From positions 434,001-498,000 of the forward strand of contig NZ_JACVOR010000002.1 in the NCBI RefSeq assembly GCF_018882295.1: a stretch of 64,000 bases of DNA, given 5' to 3'. Under the pieces are notes generated by a model, which worked only from the letters and a program-made list of their open reading frames with translations, was not told the origin of the DNA and ran no database searches. Position 1 is the stretch's first letter. Each line of letters starts with the position of its first letter. Positions 21,385 through 32,101 of the stretch are shown in pieces. Source of the stretch: Polynucleobacter sp. 80A-SIGWE. Lineage in GTDB: Bacteria > Pseudomonadota > Gammaproteobacteria > Burkholderiales > Burkholderiaceae. Made by a program: the position numbers and the translations under genes.

Positions 21385-22992
21385 GTGCACGACAAAATAC
21401 TGATTCTCGACTTTGGTTCACAAGTCACCCAATTAATTGCTAGACGCGTGCGTGATGCCCGCGTCTACTCTGAAATCCATCCATACGATTGCGATTCAGA
21501 GTTCATTCGCAAATTCATTCAAGAGCAGGGTGGTAAGGGAATTATTCTTTCTGGCGGACCTAGTTCTGTTACTGAGGAGGGAAGTCCTCGCGCACCACAA
21601 ATCGTTTTTGAATTAGGTGTTCCTGTTTTAGGTATTTGCTACGGTATGCAAACTATGGCGACCCAACTTGGTGGGGCCGTTGCTTCAGCCGAATCTTTGG
21701 GTAAAGCCCGTGAGTTTGGTTACTCAGAAGTGCGTGCCCATGGCCATACTAATTTGCTTAAAGGTATTCAGGATTTTTCCACTAGTGAAGGCCACGGCAT
21801 TCTGAAAGTGTGGATGAGTCATGGTGATTCAGTTACTACTTTGCCACCAGCATTTAAGTTAATGGCTTCAACAGAGTCTTGTCCGATTGCCGGCATGGCT
21901 GACGAAGACCGTCGTTTCTATGGATTCCAATTTCATCCTGAAGTAACGCACACCTTACAAGGTGAGGCCATCTTGGCTCGCTTTGTCCATGAGATCTGCA
22001 AGTGCAAGCCAGACTGGGTGATGGGCGATTACATTAGCGAAGCAGTTGAACATATTCGCAAGCAAGTTGGTGATGAAGAGGTCATTCTTGGTTTATCCGG
22101 CGGTGTTGACTCTAGCGTAGCCGCGGCATTAATCCATCGTGCGATTGGTGAGCAACTCACCTGCGTATTTGTTGATCATGGTTTGCTTCGTTTAAACGAA
22201 GGTGACATGGTCATGGAAATGTTTGCCCGCAACCTCGGTGTCAAAGTCATTCGCGTGGATGCCAAAGAGAAATTTATGTCTGAGCTTGCTGGTGTTGCCG
22301 ACCCAGAAGCCAAGCGCAAAATTATTGGCAAAGAATTCGTTGAGATTTTCCAAACTGAGTCTGGCAAGATTCAAAATGCCAAGTGGCTTGCTCAAGGTAC
22401 TATTTATCCAGACGTCATTGAGTCTGCCGGTAAAGGTAAAAAGGGCGCACATACGATTAAGAGTCACCACAATGTGGGCGGCTTGCCTGAAGACATGCAT
22501 CTCAAGCTGCTTGAGCCATTGCGTGAATTGTTTAAAGATGAAGTGCGCGAACTCGGCGTGGCCTTAGGTTTGCCACGCGAGATGGTGTATCGCCATCCAT
22601 TCCCAGGCCCAGGCCTCGGCGTTCGTATCTTGGGTGAAGTGAAGGCTGAGTTTGCAAGTCTTTTGCAACGTGCCGATGCGATTTTCATTGAAGAGTTGCG
22701 CAATACGATTGATGAAGCAAGTCAAAAATCTTGGTATGACCTCACTAGTCAAGCCTTTGCAGTGTTCTTGCCAGTTAAATCTGTGGGCGTTATGGGTGAC
22801 GGAAGAACCTATGAGTACGTTGTTGCTCTTAGAGCAGTTCAAACACAAGACTTTATGACTGCACACTGGGCCCACTTGCCGCATGATTTACTGGGCAAGG
22901 TATCCAATCGCATCATCAATGAGGTGCGTGGCATTAATCGCGTTGTCTACGACATTAGCGGAAAACCTCCGGCAACTATCGAGTGGGAATAG
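21385..22992 (+). CDS. guaA: GMP synthase (glutamine-hydrolysing)
   Basis: Aminates XMP to GMP using ammonia from glutamine. The N-terminal class I amidotransferase domain has its cysteine at about residue 85 (GICYGMQ) and the FHPEVTHT histidine-glutamate. The ATP pyrophosphatase domain has the SGGVDSS P-loop, and the C-terminal dimer domain ends [17 protein letters not shown] chose the GTG at 21385 because it gives the usual N-terminus [13 protein letters not shown]; a TTG at 21364 would overlap guaB. 535 residues, close to the family norm. Confidence 0.96.
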   Translation: MHDKILILDFGSQVTQLIARRVRDARVYSEIHPYDCDSEFIRKFIQEQGGKGIILSGGPSSVTEEGSPRAPQIVFELGVPVLGICYGMQTMATQLGGAVASAESLGKAREFGYSEVRAHGHTNLLKGIQDFSTSEGHGILKVWMSHGDSVTTLPPAFKLMASTESCPIAGMADEDRRFYGFQFHPEVTHTLQGEAILARFVHEICKCKPDWVMGDYISEAVEHIRKQVGDEEVILGLSGGVDSSVAAALIHRAIGEQLTCVFVDHGLLRLNEGDMVMEMFARNLGVKVIRVDAKEKFMSELAGVADPEAKRKIIGKEFVEIFQTESGKIQNAKWLAQGTIYPDVIESAGKGKKGAHTIKSHHNVGGLPEDMHLKLLEPLRELFKDEVRELGVALGLPREMVYRHPFPGPGLGVRILGEVKAEFASLLQRADAIFIEELRNTIDEASQKSWYDLTSQAFAVFLPVKSVGVMGDGRTYEYVVALRAVQTQDFMTAHWAHLPHDLLGKVSNRIINEVRGINRVVYDISGKPPATIEWE

Positions 22993-23021
22993 GCGACTTA
23001 AGTTCGCCTTTACCCATAACC

Positions 23022-23846
23022 ATGCTTGAGTTACGAGAAACTTCCCTCGCAATACTGGCAAATACCGATGTGCAATCCAAGGTTAGCCAGCTGGCCAACT
23101 TGTTTGATGAGTACCAAGCTGGACGCATTGTTGTAAATCTGGCTGGCAACCCCAACAGTCAAAATAATTTCCTCCCTGGTCGACCCGCTAAGCCAGACTT
23201 GGTGGCGCCGAAGTTTGTTCCCAAAAGAAAAATGGATACGGTTGAAGGTAGAGCCATTCTTTGGCACTCCTTAGCTCATATCGAATTTAATGCCATGAAT
23301 TTAGCGCTCGATGCGATCTGGCGATTTCCGAATATGCCTAAGTCGTATTACGAGGACTGGCTCAGGGTTGCTAAAGAGGAGTCATACCATTTCAGTTTGA
23401 TCAATGCCCATTTGCAGTCCTTTGGATTTAGTTATGGTGATTTCCCAGCCCACAATAGTTTGTGGGAAATGGTTGAGCGAACGAGTGATTCAGTAATTGC
23501 ACGAATGGCTTTAGTCCCAAGAACAATGGAGGCAAGAGGTCTTGATGCGGTTCCGGAGATTCGGGATCGGTTTAAGCAAATCAAAGATGATCGCGCCGTA
23601 GAGATTCTGGAAATCATTCTCCATGATGAGATTGGCCATGTCCTTGTTGGTAATCGCTGGTTTAATTTCTTGTGTGCTAATGACGGCTTATCGCCAATTA
23701 CGACTTATCGAGAGCTGGCCGAGAAGTACCGTGCGCCCACCTTGAGAGGGCCGTTTAATTTGGATGCCCGCGAACAAGCTGGCTTTACTTCTGAGGAATT
23801 GGAATTACTGGAATCCCTCAGTGATAAAAGGGTGCAAGTGGTATGA
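23022..23846 (+). CDS. DUF455 family ferritin-like protein
   Basis: Predicted diiron ferritin-like four-helix protein of 274 residues. Carboxylate and histidine ligand candidates occur in the expected pattern: H86 and E88 (LAHIEFNAM), E119, E120 and H123 (KEESYHF), E170 (RTMEARGLD) and H201, E203 and H206 (LHDEIGHV). The family resembles MiaE-type hydroxylases but no reaction is proven. The ATG at 23022 is chosen; a GTG at 22983 would overlap guaA. It overlaps the following radical SAM gene by four bases, suggesting a joint function. Confidence 0.87.
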   Translation: MLELRETSLAILANTDVQSKVSQLANLFDEYQAGRIVVNLAGNPNSQNNFLPGRPAKPDLVAPKFVPKRKMDTVEGRAILWHSLAHIEFNAMNLALDAIWRFPNMPKSYYEDWLRVAKEESYHFSLINAHLQSFGFSYGDFPAHNSLWEMVERTSDSVIARMALVPRTMEARGLDAVPEIRDRFKQIKDDRAVEILEIILHDEIGHVLVGNRWFNFLCANDGLSPITTYRELAEKYRAPTLRGPFNLDAREQAGFTSEELELLESLSDKRVQVV

Positions 23847-25738
23847 AGATTCTGAGTCTCATTCCACCGATGACGCAGCTTAATACGCCATATCCATCAA
23901 CAGCCTATCTCACCGGCTTTCTGCGTTCACGTGGCTTTGATGCAGTTCAAGAGGATTTGGCGCTGGCCTTGGTCCTGGGTTTCTTTACTCCGCAAGGTTT
24001 ACTGGAGATCAAAGATCAGGCGTTGAAGGTCCCTGAAGAAAATCGCAGTGCTAGCGTCAACTTCTTTTTAGATTACTTTTCAGATTATCAAGGCACCATC
24101 GCCTTGGCGATTGCATTTTTACAAGGACGCGATAGTACTCTTGCTCATCGCATCAACAGCCGCACTTTGTTGCCTGAGGGTCCAAGATTCGCATCTTTAG
24201 ATGCTTATGATGAAGAAGAGGGTGCTGACTCATTGGCGTGGGCATTCGGTGCACTCGGATCTCAGGATCGAGCGCGTCATCTAGCCACCCTTTATCTCAA
24301 TGATCTATCCGATGTCCTGCGTGATGCGGTAGATGAACGTTTTGAGTTTGTTCGATATGCGGAATCCTTGGCAGGTAGTCAGCCTACCTTTACACCTTTG
24401 GCGAATGCCTTGGCAGCAAGTCCAACGCTAATGGATTTGCATTTACAAGGGCTTACAAAGTCTTCCATTGCAAAGCATCAGCCAAGCCTAGTCTTGCTCT
24501 CGGTACCATTCCCTGGAGCAATGTACGCTGCATTACGAATTGCTCAAACTATCAAGCAGCATTACCCTAATATCAAGATTGGTCTTGGTGGGGGCTACGT
24601 GAATACTGAGTTACGTGAGCTCACCGATCCACGCATTTTTGATTTCGTGGATTACATCACTCTAGATTCCGGTGAGCGACCCTTACTTGCACTTCTAGAG
24701 CATTTGAACGGCAAGCGCTCTGCAGAGAGATTGGTGCGTACATTTATTCGCAATGCGAGTAATGATGTGCGCTACTTGAACTGGCAGGAGCCTGATGTGC
24801 CGTTTGAGGAAGTGGGAACTGCCACCTGGGATGGTCTGCCACTGAATTCCTATTTATCTCTTCTTGACATGCTCAATCCCATGCATCGCCTATGGAGTGA
24901 TGGGCGCTGGAATAAGCTTACCGTTGCTCATGGTTGCTATTGGAAAAAATGTAGCTTTTGTGATGTCAGTCTAGATTACATTTCCCGTTATGAAACGGCC
25001 TCCGCTAGCCTGCTAGTGGATCGTATCGAGGCAATTGTTGCGGAAACTGGTCAGACTGGATTTCATTTTGTAGATGAGGCAGCACCACCCAAAATCTTGA
25101 AAGCACTTGCTGAGGAATTAATTCGTCGCAAGGTAGTCATTTCTTGGTGGGGCAATATTCGTTTTGAAAAAACATTTACCCCAGATCTGTGCGAACTATT
25201 AGCGCAAAGTGGGTGCATTGCCATGTCAGGTGGATTAGAGGTCGCATCTGACAGACTTCTTGATCTCATGAAAAAAGGTGTTTCAGTTGAGCAGGTCGCT
25301 CAAGTGACCAAAGGGTTCTCAGATGCTGGAATCCTGGTACACGCTTATTTGATGTATGGTTTTCCAACACAAACTGTTCAAGAAACCGTCGACTCCCTTG
25401 AATACGTTCGCCAGCTTTTTGAAAATGGTTGCATTCAGAGTGGCTTTTTTCATCGTTTCACTTGCACAGTGCATTCTCCGGTGGGTCTTGATCCGGCAGC
25501 CTATGGGATTGAGCTCGTGCCATTACCTCCTATTAGCTTTGCTAAGAATGATGTTGCCTTTATCGATCCTACGGGAGTAGATCATGATCAGCTTGGCGTT
25601 GGTCTTAAGAAGGCGATTTACAACTTTATGCATGGTGTTGGCTTTGAAGAGGATGCGCATAAATGGTTCGATATGCCTGGCACCCCAAAGGCCTCGGTAG
25701 GTCGCAATAAAATAGCCAAAGCTTTAAGGCATGTATAA
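23843..25738 (+). CDS. Radical SAM protein with B12-binding-like N-terminal domain
   Basis: Large (631 residues) radical SAM enzyme of unknown reaction. An N-terminal region (about 1-290) resembles a cobalamin-binding Rossmann domain (SLVLLSVPFPGAMYAALRIA, then KIGLGGGYVN), but I see no DxHxxG base-off motif. The 4Fe-4S cysteines are C365, C370 and C373 in GCYWKKCSFC, giving CX4CX2C in place of the usual CX3CX2C. A barrel with SGGLEVASDRLLDLMKKGVS follows. ATGA overlap with the DUF455 gene implies coupled expression. Confidence 0.87.
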   Translation: MKILSLIPPMTQLNTPYPSTAYLTGFLRSRGFDAVQEDLALALVLGFFTPQGLLEIKDQALKVPEENRSASVNFFLDYFSDYQGTIALAIAFLQGRDSTLAHRINSRTLLPEGPRFASLDAYDEEEGADSLAWAFGALGSQDRARHLATLYLNDLSDVLRDAVDERFEFVRYAESLAGSQPTFTPLANALAASPTLMDLHLQGLTKSSIAKHQPSLVLLSVPFPGAMYAALRIAQTIKQHYPNIKIGLGGGYVNTELRELTDPRIFDFVDYITLDSGERPLLALLEHLNGKRSAERLVRTFIRNASNDVRYLNWQEPDVPFEEVGTATWDGLPLNSYLSLLDMLNPMHRLWSDGRWNKLTVAHGCYWKKCSFCDVSLDYISRYETASASLLVDRIEAIVAETGQTGFHFVDEAAPPKILKALAEELIRRKVVISWWGNIRFEKTFTPDLCELLAQSGCIAMSGGLEVASDRLLDLMKKGVSVEQVAQVTKGFSDAGILVHAYLMYGFPTQTVQETVDSLEYVRQLFENGCIQSGFFHRFTCTVHSPVGLDPAAYGIELVPLPPISFAKNDVAFIDPTGVDHDQLGVGLKKAIYNFMHGVGFEEDAHKWFDMPGTPKASVGRNKIAKALRHV

Positions 25739-25784
25739 ACTTAAGCAATCTCACTTGCTTAATAAATTCTCTATGGGTAGCAAT

Positions 25785-26483
25785 ATGAATCTATCTCGCC
25801 GCACCTTCATTACATCAGCCGCTTTAGCTCCAGTAGCCTGTGGCAGTCTTTCGTATGAGCATGGCATTCCTGTGGCCCAACCAAAACCACTGCCCGTGGT
25901 TCGTCCGCCGCAAGTGGGGCAAGAGTGGACCTATATCAAGAAAGACATCTTTGATGGAAAAACCTTAGATGTAATTACTGAACGTGTTTCCAATATTGGC
26001 TCAACCATTGTGATTGAACGCATGACTGCTGATGGTGCTCGCTTGCCCAGTGAAATCCAGACTTCATGGGGAATGGTTTCTACAGACACCCAATGGTCAC
26101 GTTTGCTGAACTTCAGTCCATCTTTACCGCTTTGGCCAGAGCAACTCTCAACTACTTGGGCAAAACAATTCAACACTAAATACAGTATTGCTGGCTATTC
26201 AGACTCGAAACTTAATTGGCAGGAGTACATGAGTGTGCAGGGTTGGGAAAAAATTACTGTCCCTGCTGGGGAATTCGTGGCGCTACGTTTTCAGAACCTC
26301 ATTAATTATGAGAACGAAGATCCAAGTAAGGTTGATTGCATCCGTAAAGAAACAGTTTGGTTTGCGCCACAGATTGGCCGCTGGGTTGCGCGCGAGGCCT
26401 CCGGATCTTATCAATTGCAGGGTAGCTATGGAGCAGTCCTTATGGAGGGTAGTTATCAATGGCAGCTCAGCTCCTACAAATGA
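25785..26483 (+). CDS. Putative lipoprotein with twin-arginine-like signal, paralogue A
   Basis: No function recognised. The N-terminus MNLSRRTFITSAAL resembles a Tat signal, and APVAC is a plausible lipobox, so this may be a Tat-exported lipoprotein. The mature part is about 210 residues, rich in Trp, Pro and beta-strand residues, with blocks PPQVGQEWTY, DVITERVS, LWPEQLS, ITVPAGEF and VWFAPQIGRWV that recur in the next gene. I chose the ATG at 25785 for the signal peptide; an ATG 18 codons upstream overlaps the radical SAM gene. Confidence 0.75.
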   Translation: MNLSRRTFITSAALAPVACGSLSYEHGIPVAQPKPLPVVRPPQVGQEWTYIKKDIFDGKTLDVITERVSNIGSTIVIERMTADGARLPSEIQTSWGMVSTDTQWSRLLNFSPSLPLWPEQLSTTWAKQFNTKYSIAGYSDSKLNWQEYMSVQGWEKITVPAGEFVALRFQNLINYENEDPSKVDCIRKETVWFAPQIGRWVAREASGSYQLQGSYGAVLMEGSYQWQLSSYK

Positions 26484-27187
26484 GTCCCATACGCAGATTT
26501 CTTTTACTGTTGTCACCAGCAGTATTGGTAGCCTGTATCTCTTCACAGCCTTACCCAGCCTCAACACCACTACCGCAACCCATTAATCCTCCTAAGGTGA
26601 GGGCGCCACAAGTAGGTCAGCAGTGGGTCTATAACGTACGTAACGTCTTCAATCAAGAGATAGTGGATGTTGTTACGGAGAGGGTGGTTTCTATTACGCC
26701 CCAGATTCGGATTGAGCGTAGTGGAATAAAAGCAGGACCACTTCCCGATGAAATCCAAGGCCCTTGGGGTTATATCCTCCAGGACCCACATTGGAATCCT
26801 CCTCAAAAATTTCAACAGGTACTCCCTGCATGGCCCGAGCAGCTGGTTCCAGGCTGGTCTGGTTTCTACCAGACGCGTTATCAAGTTGTCGGCTACCCCG
26901 ACAGTAGTTATTACTGGGGCTTAAATGTATCCGCGCTCCAGTGGGAGGGTGTAAGTGTGCCTGCTGGCCAATTTCCAGTATTGAAATATCGAAATGAAGC
27001 ACCTTACTTTACGAGCAATGACTTTTCTCGAGTAGTTAATTACCGCCAAGAAGATGTTTGGTTTTCCCCAGAAATCGGCCGCTGGGTGATTAGAAGAAGC
27101 TCTGGGCAGTATTTGTGGAGCGGCATGTCGTGGGGCAGCCCTCTCTGGGAAGATTTTTTGGAATGGGAGCTTGTGTCCTGGAAGTAA
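26480..27187 (+). CDS. Putative lipoprotein, paralogue B
   Basis: Tandem paralogue of the preceding gene (shared blocks APQVGQQWVY, DVVTERVVS, AWPEQLVPGW, VSVPAGQFPVLKYRN, DVWFSPEIGRWV). The signal is Sec type with a clear lipobox LVAC near residue 19 and then a Pro-rich linker. The ATG at 26480 overlaps the previous TGA by four bases. Function unknown; likely anchored to a membrane facing the periplasm. The copies have diverged well beyond recent duplication. Confidence 0.8.
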   Translation: MSPIRRFLLLLSPAVLVACISSQPYPASTPLPQPINPPKVRAPQVGQQWVYNVRNVFNQEIVDVVTERVVSITPQIRIERSGIKAGPLPDEIQGPWGYILQDPHWNPPQKFQQVLPAWPEQLVPGWSGFYQTRYQVVGYPDSSYYWGLNVSALQWEGVSVPAGQFPVLKYRNEAPYFTSNDFSRVVNYRQEDVWFSPEIGRWVIRRSSGQYLWSGMSWGSPLWEDFLEWELVSWK

Positions 27188-27215
27188 GTAAAGAGCTTAA
27201 AATCAGCACTTAGCT

Positions 27216-27869
27216 ATGTATACAGTAAAAGAACTCTTTCCAACCCTCCAAGGTGAGGGCGCCCATGCAGGTCGTGCGGCAGTGTTTTGTCGCTTTGCTG
27301 GTTGCAATCTGTGGAGTGGCCGCGAAGAAGATCGCGCTACTGCAGTATGCCAATTTTGCGATACCGACTTTGTTGGTAGTGATGGTGCTGGTGGCGGCAA
27401 GTTTGAAACTGCTTCTCTATTAGCTGACACCATAGAAGAAGTCTGGAATAGCACTTCCGCTGGGCCTCAGCAGCGTTACGTTGTGTTCACTGGTGGCGAA
27501 CCATTGCTACAGCTCGACACTGCTTTAATTGACGCTTTGCATGCCAAAGGCTTCGCTGTTGCTATCGAGACTAACGGGACGATTAAAGTTCCTAAGGGTG
27601 TTGACTGGGTATGTGTCAGCCCTAAGGCTGGTTCCGATCTGATTGTGCTGCAAGCAGATGAGATTAAGTTAGTGATTCCGCAGCTAGGCCATGGATCTTT
27701 AGAAACCCTATTGGCTAGATTTGAGAAGATGGATTACCGCAATCGCTTCTTGCAGGCCATGGATGGCCCAGACCTACAAGAAAACCTCGTATTCGCTGTT
27801 CGCCTATGTCAAAAGCGGCCTTTATGGCGTTTGAGTGTTCAGGCCCATAAAATGATCGGTATTCGATAG
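27216..27869 (+). CDS. queE: 7-carboxy-7-deazaguanine synthase
   Basis: Radical SAM enzyme that converts 6-carboxytetrahydropterin to 7-carboxy-7-deazaguanine in queuosine synthesis. The cluster cysteines are C30, C45 and C48, spaced CX14CX2C as known for the proteobacterial QueE group. FTGGEPLLQ and ETNGTIKVP are the expected SAM and substrate motifs. 217 residues. It is followed by queD 37 bases downstream, the enzyme that makes its substrate. Confidence 0.95.
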   Translation: MYTVKELFPTLQGEGAHAGRAAVFCRFAGCNLWSGREEDRATAVCQFCDTDFVGSDGAGGGKFETASLLADTIEEVWNSTSAGPQQRYVVFTGGEPLLQLDTALIDALHAKGFAVAIETNGTIKVPKGVDWVCVSPKAGSDLIVLQADEIKLVIPQLGHGSLETLLARFEKMDYRNRFLQAMDGPDLQENLVFAVRLCQKRPLWRLSVQAHKMIGIR

Positions 27870-27906
27870 TAGTTGTAGCTATATTTAAGTATTCAGAAGA
27901 GCAATC

Positions 27907-29776
<1,870 letters not shown>

Positions 29777-29799
29777 TTATTCATATTAAGGAAATCTCC

Positions 29800-30435
29800 T
29801 TGCGAGTTTTAGCATTCCTCACCAGCATATTGATTGCGAGTACTGTAATGGCAACTGAAGAGCCGAAATATGTCCTCTTGGAGAAATCCGAGCCATTTGA
29901 ATTACGCGCTTACGCCCCACTCATAGTTGCAGAAGTTAAGGTGGATGGTGATTTAGATGCCGCCTCGAATCAAGGCTTTCGTTTGATTGCAGCATATATC
30001 TTTGGAAAAAATCAGGTATCCGAAAAGATAGCCATGACTGCACCTGTTGGGATTGAACCTAGCGATCAAAATAAGAGTACCAAGATTGCCATGACTGCAC
30101 CCGTAGGGATCGAGAGTAGTAAGTCTTCTGAGGGTGCGGGCAATCAATGGACGGTATCGTTTGTGATGCCTGCAGAGTACACCTTGGCTAGCTTGCCAAA
30201 GCCATTAAATCCGCAGATCAAAATTAGAGAGGTACCTGCCGAGAAAAGGGCGGTAATTACTTTTTCTGGTTTTTATAACGAAGAGAAGGTTCAGGAAAAA
30301 ACGCAAGCTCTGCGCGATTGGATCAAGATCAAGAATCTAAAGCCGGTTGGTGAGCCTCAGTTTGCGCGCTACAACCCACCTTGGACATTGCCCTTCATGC
30401 GTCGCAATGAAGTCATGATCCAAGTCTTGGATTAA
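29800..30435 (+). CDS. SOUL-family haem-binding protein, exported
   Basis: SOUL/HBP fold protein with a predicted cleavable signal peptide (STVMA then TEEPKY). The start is a TTG at 29800, chosen because AAGGA lies at 29788-29792, seven bases before it, and because it gives a clean signal sequence; an upstream TTG at 29770 overlaps ldcA. The protein (211 residues) contains KIAMTAPVGIE twice, encoded at 30025-30057 and 30082-30114, a 57-base period. The family is known for haem or porphyrin binding; a specific role is not known. It ends by overlapping the convergent rlmJ by four bases. Confidence 0.85.
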   Translation: MRVLAFLTSILIASTVMATEEPKYVLLEKSEPFELRAYAPLIVAEVKVDGDLDAASNQGFRLIAAYIFGKNQVSEKIAMTAPVGIEPSDQNKSTKIAMTAPVGIESSKSSEGAGNQWTVSFVMPAEYTLASLPKPLNPQIKIREVPAEKRAVITFSGFYNEEKVQEKTQALRDWIKIKNLKPVGEPQFARYNPPWTLPFMRRNEVMIQVLD

Positions 30436-31298
30436 ACCTCAAAATTCTTTAATACAAACCCAGCACCACTGTCTTGGCCAAGCGCTTTGACAAGAATGGG
30501 CAAGCTTTCGGCCAATTGTTTTTCTAAAGTCCAGGGTGGATTGATGATGAACATGCCGCTAGCCTGAAGTCGGCGTTCCTTAGGGGCATTCTCGACCCGC
30601 AACTCCACTTGCAACCAAGACCGTTTATATGCCGTCGCAATCTTCTTCATGTGATCGGGTAGGAATGCTGACTCTCTTCTAGAGAGGCAGGGGTACCAAA
30701 TTGCGTAACACCCAGTAGCGAATCGCTGTAGCGCCTCCTCCATCGTAGTTTCAAGATAGCGATAGTCTTGCTTATCTTCATAAGAGGGATCAATTAAAAC
30801 AAGCCCACGCCTGCTGGGTGGTGGCAGTAATCCCTTTAATCTTGCAAAGCTATCCTCTGCATAGATATCGATTTGCTTTGATTGCTTGAGCTCGCTAATA
30901 TTGTGGCGCAAGATATCAATCTCTTTAGGGTGAAGCTCAAAAAGCTTCAAACGGTCTTGGGATCTCAGTAATCGCGCCAAAATAAATGGAGACCCTGGAT
31001 AGATGGTCAATTCATCTGCGGCATTCTCAGTCTGAATGAGCTCTAGATAATTGGCAATGCCCGGACTAACAGAATTAGTCGCTGCAGATTTAGCCAAGCG
31101 ATAAATACCTTGATCTGCTTCTTTGCTAACCGCAGCAAAGCCATCTATGAGGCTGTAAATACCAGCGCCAGCATGAGTATCAATAATCGTGAGGGCGCCA
31201 GGTTTCTCTTGAAGATACTCAACTAAATGAATCATCACCAGATGCTTCAGAATATCGGCGTGACTGCCAGCATGAAAAGCATGTCGATAACTAAACAT
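30432..31298 (-). CDS. rlmJ: 23S rRNA (adenine2030-N6)-methyltransferase RlmJ
   Basis: SAM-dependent methyltransferase acting on A2030 of 23S rRNA. The start MFSYRHAFHAGSHADILKH is characteristic. DTHAGAGIY is the SAM-binding motif, and the catalytic motif reads DPSYE where most members have DPPYE. 288 residues. It is the last gene of a minus-strand run that starts with GT39, and its start abuts the PAP2 stop, so it may simply be co-transcribed rather than functionally linked. Confidence 0.93.
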   Translation of the reverse strand: MFSYRHAFHAGSHADILKHLVMIHLVEYLQEKPGALTIIDTHAGAGIYSLIDGFAAVSKEADQGIYRLAKSAATNSVSPGIANYLELIQTENAADELTIYPGSPFILARLLRSQDRLKLFELHPKEIDILRHNISELKQSKQIDIYAEDSFARLKGLLPPPSRRGLVLIDPSYEDKQDYRYLETTMEEALQRFATGCYAIWYPCLSRRESAFLPDHMKKIATAYKRSWLQVELRVENAPKERRLQASGMFIINPPWTLEKQLAESLPILVKALGQDSGAGFVLKNFEV

Positions 31299-32096
31299 CT
31301 ATATGCCTCTGGGTTTTTGCGCTTTAATAAATAAAGCCAAGGTGATGCTAATTAATGCTGCGCAAGCATATTGCAAAGATTGATTGAGAGCTGAGTCTAG
31401 GGTTTGGGTAAGAAGTACATAGATAGTCACAAGGCCACCGAGAGCAAGGAAGCGAGGCCCGATCTTATTAGGTGCCAGCTGTGTATCTGGAATTAATCCA
31501 GCTAATATTGCCCCAAGCATGCCCGACCAAATTCCAATGGCGCAACCAGCTAAAACATCTGTAAGCCAGTGAGCCCCAAGGGCATTGCGAGAGATGCCGG
31601 CAAAGCTTGCAATGATGAATAGCCACCACAAAGAACTTCTTTTTTCTCTATCGCTAGCAAAGTAGATTCCAGAAACCACTGCAAAAGCCGTGAGTGTGTG
31701 CCCCGATGGCATTGCTCTTTGCAATATGGGCTCGCCAATGCGATAAAAATCTTCCAAAGCCAATACTCCTGCTGGGCGAGGAAAGGCTAAAAAAGGTTTA
31801 ATAATTTGACTGATAGTGCCCCCAATCAGGGATGCTAATAGTCCGGCACTGAGCAATCGAGGTGCTAGCAATAAAAGCGGAAAACACAGGGCAAAGATTC
31901 CCCAGCCATTGCCCACGAAGGTGAGCCAAGTCCATAAGGTGTCGGGCAGAATCTGGGTGTAGCGATTGATGAATAAAAACGTCGGAGTTTGTAGTTCACC
32001 AAAGTAAATGGCGATTGCTAGACCCAGCGGTAGCAGGGGGATGCACCAAACCCAAAGAGAGGCAACTGCTAAAGCTGATTTGCGCTGCTCAGTCAT
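31299..32096 (-). CDS. PAP2-family membrane phosphatase
   Basis: Membrane phosphatase with the three PAP2 motifs: KPFLAFPRP (KX6RP), PSGHT, and SRNALGAHWLTD (SRX5HX3D). About six membrane segments in 265 residues. Likely dephosphorylates a lipid phosphate or pyrophosphate such as undecaprenyl pyrophosphate, or removes a lipid A phosphate; sequence alone cannot decide. Its neighbours are envelope glycosyltransferases, which fits recycling of a polyprenyl carrier. Confidence 0.88.
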   Translation of the reverse strand: MTEQRKSALAVASLWVWCIPLLPLGLAIAIYFGELQTPTFLFINRYTQILPDTLWTWLTFVGNGWGIFALCFPLLLLAPRLLSAGLLASLIGGTISQIIKPFLAFPRPAGVLALEDFYRIGEPILQRAMPSGHTLTAFAVVSGIYFASDREKRSSLWWLFIIASFAGISRNALGAHWLTDVLAGCAIGIWSGMLGAILAGLIPDTQLAPNKIGPRFLALGGLVTIYVLLTQTLDSALNQSLQYACAALISITLALFIKAQKPRGI

Positions 32097-32101
32097 GCGA
32101 A

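Noticed and set aside
30432..30435. Four-base overlaps of convergent genes as frameshift or error
   Set aside because: Both genes end with normal family C-termini, and the same kind of overlap recurs at 55780-55783, so it reflects compact packing.
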